Translations under genes and position numbers: made by a program
Notes under the pieces: generated by a model
Databases searched by the model: none
The model's input: the letters and a program-made list of their open reading frames with translations, nothing else
What the model was told of the DNA's origin: nothing
NCBI GenBank assembly: GCA_005889225.1
Contig: VBEW01000055.1
Location: forward strand, 1-33,374
Length of the DNA stretch: 33,374 bases
Source of the DNA: Chloroflexota bacterium
GTDB lineage: Bacteria > Chloroflexota > Dormibacteria > CF-121
Direction: 5' to 3'
Shown here: piece by piece, positions 28,872 to 33,374 of the stretch
How positions within the stretch are numbered: position 1 is the first letter of the stretch
How the letters are laid out: every line of letters starts with the position of its first letter

Positions 28872-31172
28872 TCAAGGCGCAATTCCCTGAAGCGCCAGCG
28901 GTCGGCCGAGGACGGTGGCAAGTGGTGGCCCGTCCGGTCGGTGCACGCGGACTGCAGCTTCGTACTCGAGCGGGCCGCCTTCGAGGAGCAGGCGCGCCCC
29001 TTCAACCGTCAACCTGAACTCGAGGTTGCGATGATCGTCGGCCACTCTCACTTCCGTCACGCTCGGACCGCCGGGGTACACGTCGAAGGTCAGTGGATCC
29101 CAACTGCGTTCATTCACGAACTGGAGTTCGGGACCCATCGGGATGACGGCGCCGGAGCGCACGAAAAGGGGTAACGTCTCCAGCTCCGCGTCATAGTCGA
29201 TCCAGCGCGGGCCATCGAAACGACGTTCCGTCCAGTAGTCATACCAGCCCCCGTCGGGCAGATAGATCTCGCGCGAACCGCGTGACTTGAACATCGGAGC
29301 GACCAGCAAGTCGGGCCCCAGGAAATATTCGTCGTCCACGTGGTGGGTTGTCGGATCCAAGGGATGGTCGTAGATCAGCGGACGAACCAACGGGATTCCG
29401 TCGACGGCCCGAAGCGCTGCGCTGTAAAGATACGGGAGCAGCCGGTAGCGCAGTTCCGCATAGCGCCGGAAGATGCTGAGCGCCGGCTCCCCATAGGCCC
29501 ACGGCTCGCGCGGCGCCGTGTGGCCGTGAGCCCGAGCGTGCGAGAAGAGCAGTCCCATCTGCGCCCAGCGCACGTAGAGCTCCGGACTGGGAGGGTCCGT
29601 CAGTATGGGAATCCCAAAAAAGCCGCCGATGTCGAAGCTGGCAAACGCCGCGCCCGACAGGATCCAGCTGAGCGCGCCGCGCAGGCTGGCCGCCATGTCG
29701 GCAAACGTGCAACCAGGATCGCCGCCCCAGTGCACCGGGGTGCGCTGCGAGCCGGCATAGCCGGAACGTCCCCAGATCAGCCCGTAGCCATGGACCTCTT
29801 TCGTCGCATCAAAGACCGCGCGCTGATAAAGCAAGGGATACAGGTTGTGCAGCTCCTCGGCCGGCGTGCCGTCGTGGGCAACGGCGTCGCCAGGCACGTC
29901 TTCCGCGAAATCCGTCTTGATGACGGCGACCCCCATCTCCAGCAGCTGGCGGTTCTTTGCTTTGAACCACTCGACAGCATCGGGGTTCGTGAAATCGACA
30001 GCCGCGCTGGGTTTCGCGAAGCCATGCACCAGGGCAGGCCCACCGCCCGCCTTCGCCGTTAACAAGAAACCCTTTCGCTCACCCTCGGTCCGCATTCCTG
30101 AATCGAGCGGGACGTACGGGCTTTCCCACAGACTGACCCGGAAGCCGAGCCCTTTGAGCTCATCGATCATGCCCCTGGGGTCGGGAAACGCCGATTCATC
30201 CCAAACCAAATCGCCCTGATGGCCTTCGTGATAGCGCATCCAGTACGGATCGATATGGATGACATCGCACGGCACCCGCTCCTCGCGCATGCGGCGCGCC
30301 ACGGCCATCACCTCTTCACGGTTGCGATAACCCCAACGGCTGATCCAGAAGCCGAACGACCAATCGGGCGGCACCGCGGGTGCGCCCGTCAGCCGGTGGT
30401 AGCCCCGGAGGAGCGGCGCGATTCCATCACCGAGGATCAGGTAGAGACGCAAATGGTCAGCTCTGGCGGTAACCTGCCAGGCGGCGACCGACGATTGGCC
30501 GAGCTCGTAGTAGAGCGGACCCGTCATGTCGAAGAAAACGGCGTAGCCTGCGGAACTCAACAGGAGTGGCACGTTCTTGTAAGCTCGATCGCTGCGCACG
30601 CCAAAGGCATCGACCGTCCAGGAGGAAAACGCCTGGCCGCGACGGTCCAGCGCGCCGAAGTGTTCCCCAAGCCCGAACAACGCCTCTGCCGGCTTCAGCC
30701 CCGCGGTCAGCCAGCGCAGGCCGCGGGCGTGCCCGGTGGGGAAATGGTGATACGCGCCACGGATGTCCTGGTCGTGCGGCTCCTCGACGAGGCGCTCGGC
30801 GCCGGATGCATCGGCCAGCCGCAGCCGGTACGGATCGCGGTCGATCGTCATCGTGACGGCCGAGGTTCGCACCGCCCAGCCGGTCGCCGTTTCTTCGAGA
30901 GCCCACTCCGTACCGGTGGGTGCTCCCGCAGCAAGCAGCCGAGACGGCCGAGCCGGGCCAGCCCCGATGTGCAACCGGACGATATCCGGCGCCACCGGGC
31001 GCACCTCGAGCGGCACGCGCCGGCCACGATCGTCCTCGGCGGTCAGATCCAGGCGATCGGGTCGGGCTCGGATGGAGCGCACCCGCTGGATGCGGCGTGG
31101 GTCCCTGGGCTGGAAATCAGAAGCCGGCCGAGCCGGCTGGGCGGCCCGCGCTACCAGCCGCGCTCGATCCAC
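28872..31172 (-). CDS. GH31 glycoside hydrolase, alpha-xylosidase/YicI-like
   Basis: WSFGFWISRWGYRNREEVMAVARRMREERVPCDVIHIDPYWM, VAVIKTDFAEDVP (nucleophile region), RSGYAGSQRTPVHWGGDPGCTFADMAASLRGALSWILSGAAFASFDIGGF. Confidence 0.93.
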   Translation of the reverse strand: MDRARLVARAAQPARPASDFQPRDPRRIQRVRSIRARPDRLDLTAEDDRGRRVPLEVRPVAPDIVRLHIGAGPARPSRLLAAGAPTGTEWALEETATGWAVRTSAVTMTIDRDPYRLRLADASGAERLVEEPHDQDIRGAYHHFPTGHARGLRWLTAGLKPAEALFGLGEHFGALDRRGQAFSSWTVDAFGVRSDRAYKNVPLLLSSAGYAVFFDMTGPLYYELGQSSVAAWQVTARADHLRLYLILGDGIAPLLRGYHRLTGAPAVPPDWSFGFWISRWGYRNREEVMAVARRMREERVPCDVIHIDPYWMRYHEGHQGDLVWDESAFPDPRGMIDELKGLGFRVSLWESPYVPLDSGMRTEGERKGFLLTAKAGGGPALVHGFAKPSAAVDFTNPDAVEWFKAKNRQLLEMGVAVIKTDFAEDVPGDAVAHDGTPAEELHNLYPLLYQRAVFDATKEVHGYGLIWGRSGYAGSQRTPVHWGGDPGCTFADMAASLRGALSWILSGAAFASFDIGGFFGIPILTDPPSPELYVRWAQMGLLFSHARAHGHTAPREPWAYGEPALSIFRRYAELRYRLLPYLYSAALRAVDGIPLVRPLIYDHPLDPTTHHVDDEYFLGPDLLVAPMFKSRGSREIYLPDGGWYDYWTERRFDGPRWIDYDAELETLPLFVRSGAVIPMGPELQFVNERSWDPLTFDVYPGGPSVTEVRVADDHRNLEFRLTVEGARLLLEGGPLEYEAAVRVHRPDGPPLATVLGRPLALQGIAP

Positions 31173-31732
31173 TCGTCGAGGTGAGGGCGCTCCCGCCCGA
31201 TTGTGGTGGGCTTGCCGTGTCCCGGCAGAACCTCGGTGTGATCGGGAAGCGTGAAAAGCTTGTGCCGGATGCTCTCGATGATGGTGGGAAAGCTGGCGTA
31301 CGGATTGGCCGTATTTCCGGGACCTCCCGGGAACAGGGTATCGCCAGAAAACAGCCGCTCGCCGGCGACGAAGCAGACGCTGCCAGGGGTGTGCCCCGGC
31401 GTGTGCAGCGCGAGTACTTCGTAGTCGCCGAAGCGAAATCGCTCGCCATCCTGGACGCGGTGATCGGCCTTGATTGGCATCATCGACTCGTCGGCCTCGT
31501 GACAGGTGAACCGGGCATGCGTCTGCTCGCGCACCGATTTCAAGGCCTGGAGGTGGTCGGCGTGTCCGTGGGTTGTCAGGATGTGGCTAACTCGCAAGCC
31601 CTCGAGCTCCGTGATGATGCGCGGCGCATCGTTGGCCGCGTCGATCAGCAGGGCCTCCTTGCTCTTCGGATCGCTGAGGACGTAGACATTGTTGTCGTAT
31701 GGTCCCACGGAAAACGTTGTAAGTCGGAACAC
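31151..31732 (-). CDS. MBL-fold metallohydrolase (glyoxalase II-like)
   Basis: ILTTHGHADHLQAL (HxHxDH), LHTPGHTPGSVCFV, LFSGDTLFPGGPGNT, VLPGHGKPTTIGRE. Confidence 0.94.
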   Translation of the reverse strand: MFRLTTFSVGPYDNNVYVLSDPKSKEALLIDAANDAPRIITELEGLRVSHILTTHGHADHLQALKSVREQTHARFTCHEADESMMPIKADHRVQDGERFRFGDYEVLALHTPGHTPGSVCFVAGERLFSGDTLFPGGPGNTANPYASFPTIIESIRHKLFTLPDHTEVLPGHGKPTTIGRERPHLDEWIERGW

Positions 31733-31769
31733 GAAGAGTCAGTCTACCGGGCCTTCATAGAATGGATCG

Positions 31770-32621
31770 ATGGCTCAGGAACGACGCATCGGCATGCACG
31801 TGCACACCGGCCGCGGTCTCGACAAGGCCATCGAGATGATCGAGACGCTGCAGCTCAAGGCGGTCCAGATCTTCACCGGCAATCCGAGCGCCTGGCGATC
31901 CGCGGCCGTCGATCCACAGGCGACCGCCTACTTCAAGCGCTCGCTCGAGGAGCTCGATGTCCGGCCGGCGATGTCGCACGCTATGTACCTCATCAACCTG
32001 GCCAGTCCGAACCCGAACTTCATGAAGAAATCGCGAGCGGCGCTGGCCGCGGAGCTGGTCCGAGCCGAATCCTATGGTTGTCACTACGTCGTCACCCACG
32101 TGGGCAGTCACATGGGCGACGGCGCGCAGGCCGGGATCGACCGGGTGGTCGCGGCGCTCGACGAAGTGCTGGGCAACGCCAACGGATCAACGATGTGCCT
32201 GCTCGAGACCTCTGCCGGCGGTGGCGCCTATGTCGGCGCGAAATTCGACGACCTGGCGCAGATCCTCGCCAGGCTGCCCCAGCACTCAGCGCGCCTGGGC
32301 GTGTGCCTCGACACCGCGCATGCCTACGCCTCCGGCTACGACGACGGCGGCACGGACGGCATGCGCGCCACCCTGGACCGGCTGACCGCCATCGTTCCGG
32401 CGGAACGGATTCGCGCCTGCCACTGCAACGACACGACCGTGACGCTCGGTGGCAAGGCGGACCGGCACGTGAACATCGGCCAGGGCAACATCGGGCTCGA
32501 GGGCTTCCGGGCGCTGCTGCACTACGAGCCGCTGGCTCACTGCGCGTTCGTGCTGGAAACGCCCGGCGAGGAGATGCTGGAGGGGCTCGAAAACCTCACC
32601 ACCTTGCGGTCGCTGGCATGA
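31770..32621 (+). CDS. nfo: Deoxyribonuclease IV / AP endonuclease family 2
   Basis: IGMHVHTGRGLDKAIEMIETLQLKAVQIFTGNPSAWR, YVVTHVGSHMGDG, CLLETSAGGGAYVG, GVCLDTAHAYASGYD, NIGQGNIGLEGFRALL. Confidence 0.92.
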   Translation: MAQERRIGMHVHTGRGLDKAIEMIETLQLKAVQIFTGNPSAWRSAAVDPQATAYFKRSLEELDVRPAMSHAMYLINLASPNPNFMKKSRAALAAELVRAESYGCHYVVTHVGSHMGDGAQAGIDRVVAALDEVLGNANGSTMCLLETSAGGGAYVGAKFDDLAQILARLPQHSARLGVCLDTAHAYASGYDDGGTDGMRATLDRLTAIVPAERIRACHCNDTTVTLGGKADRHVNIGQGNIGLEGFRALLHYEPLAHCAFVLETPGEEMLEGLENLTTLRSLA

Positions 32622-33374
32622 GCGAACCGCTCGAGGCCGTGCTCTTCGACTACGGGCACACCCTCATCTATTTCGACGAGCGCCCTCACTCGGCGCTGGT
32701 CGGCGCCTATGAAAAGGTCAACCGGCTGCTGGCCGACACCCTGGATCGAGATATCCCGGCGGCGCACGTCCTCATCGAGCACGTCTCGAAAACGGTCGAC
32801 GACGAGATCCAGCGCGATTACGAGGCGGGGCGGCCCGAGGAGGTCGAGATCGCGACGATCTACGACCGCGCGCTCCGCGCCCTTGGCCTGGAGCTGGAGC
32901 CGGCGCTGATCGAGCGGGTCATGGAGCTGGAACAGGAGGGCTGGCTGAATAGTGTCCACGTCGGTCCCGACGTCGTGGGGACGCTCGACACCCTCCGGCG
33001 GCGAGGGCTGCGCCTGGGTCTGGTCTCCAACGCCGCCTACCTGCCCCGGCTGATGAAAGCCCAGCTGTCGGCACTCCATATTGAGTCCTTCTTTGAAGCC
33101 GTCAGCTTCTCCTCGGAGGTCGGCGTGCGCAAGCCACACCCCGAGATCTATGCCGACGCCCTCCGCAAACTCGGCGTCGAGGCTCGGCGCGCTCTGTTCG
33201 TGGGCGACCGGGTCAAGGAGGACATCCAGGGGCCCAAAACGCTGGGCATGCGGGCGGTGTTGACTCGCGAGTGGCGCCGGGAGGAGGACCCCGGCCTGGC
33301 CGATTTCGTCATCCAGCGGCTGGGGGAGCTGCCGACCGTCATCAGCAGGCTCATGCCGGAGGCGCGGCCAGCCG
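32618..33374 (+). CDS. HAD-superfamily hydrolase, partial at right edge
   Basis: MSEPLEAVLFDYGHTLIYFDERPHSALVGAYEK...GLVSNAAYLPRLMKAQLSAL...SSEVGVRKPHPEIYADAL...ALFVGDRVKEDIQGPKTLGMRAVL; ATGA overlap with nfo; no stop before window end. Confidence 0.9.
   Translation, partial: MSEPLEAVLFDYGHTLIYFDERPHSALVGAYEKVNRLLADTLDRDIPAAHVLIEHVSKTVDDEIQRDYEAGRPEEVEIATIYDRALRALGLELEPALIERVMELEQEGWLNSVHVGPDVVGTLDTLRRRGLRLGLVSNAAYLPRLMKAQLSALHIESFFEAVSFSSEVGVRKPHPEIYADALRKLGVEARRALFVGDRVKEDIQGPKTLGMRAVLTREWRREEDPGLADFVIQRLGELPTVISRLMPEARPA

Overview
GC-rich bacterial chromosomal window with about 30 genes, mostly on the minus strand; the lineage cannot be fixed from sequence alone. Left to right: partial purA; dnaB interrupted by a 417-aa LAGLIDADG intein in the Walker A motif; rplI; a DUF1232-like protein; a CPA1-type Na+/H+ antiporter; a CCA-adding/poly(A) polymerase-type gene with a suspicious C-terminal frame break; a ROK kinase; an MFS transporter plus LppX/LprAFG lipoprotein pair resembling mycobacterial P55-LprG; selB-selA; an M50 site-2 protease; bactofilin; a strong promoter followed by a structured non-coding segment; a LipM/LplA-type ligase; ychF; two small coupled ORFs; a compact operon (16739-19480) with VirB2/TrbC-like and VirB6/TrbL-like membrane proteins, an M23 peptidase, an SSB without an acidic tip and a 43-aa microprotein; a TIGR01777-type epimerase; a PocR-GAF-degenerate GGDEF protein; an ABC exporter pair; a fused tandem thymidine kinase; M20 peptidase; a hypothetical protein; Bcr/CflA MFS; GH31 alpha-xylosidase-like enzyme; MBL-fold hydrolase; endonuclease IV; partial HAD hydrolase. 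The best candidates for something undescribed are the T4SS-like/M23/SSB operon with its palindromic promoter, the putative ncRNA at about 14207-14360, the tandem thymidine kinase, and the small ORFs missed by the 60-aa cutoff. No CRISPR array, rRNA or convincing tRNA was seen. All family assignments come from motif recognition by eye, with no database search.
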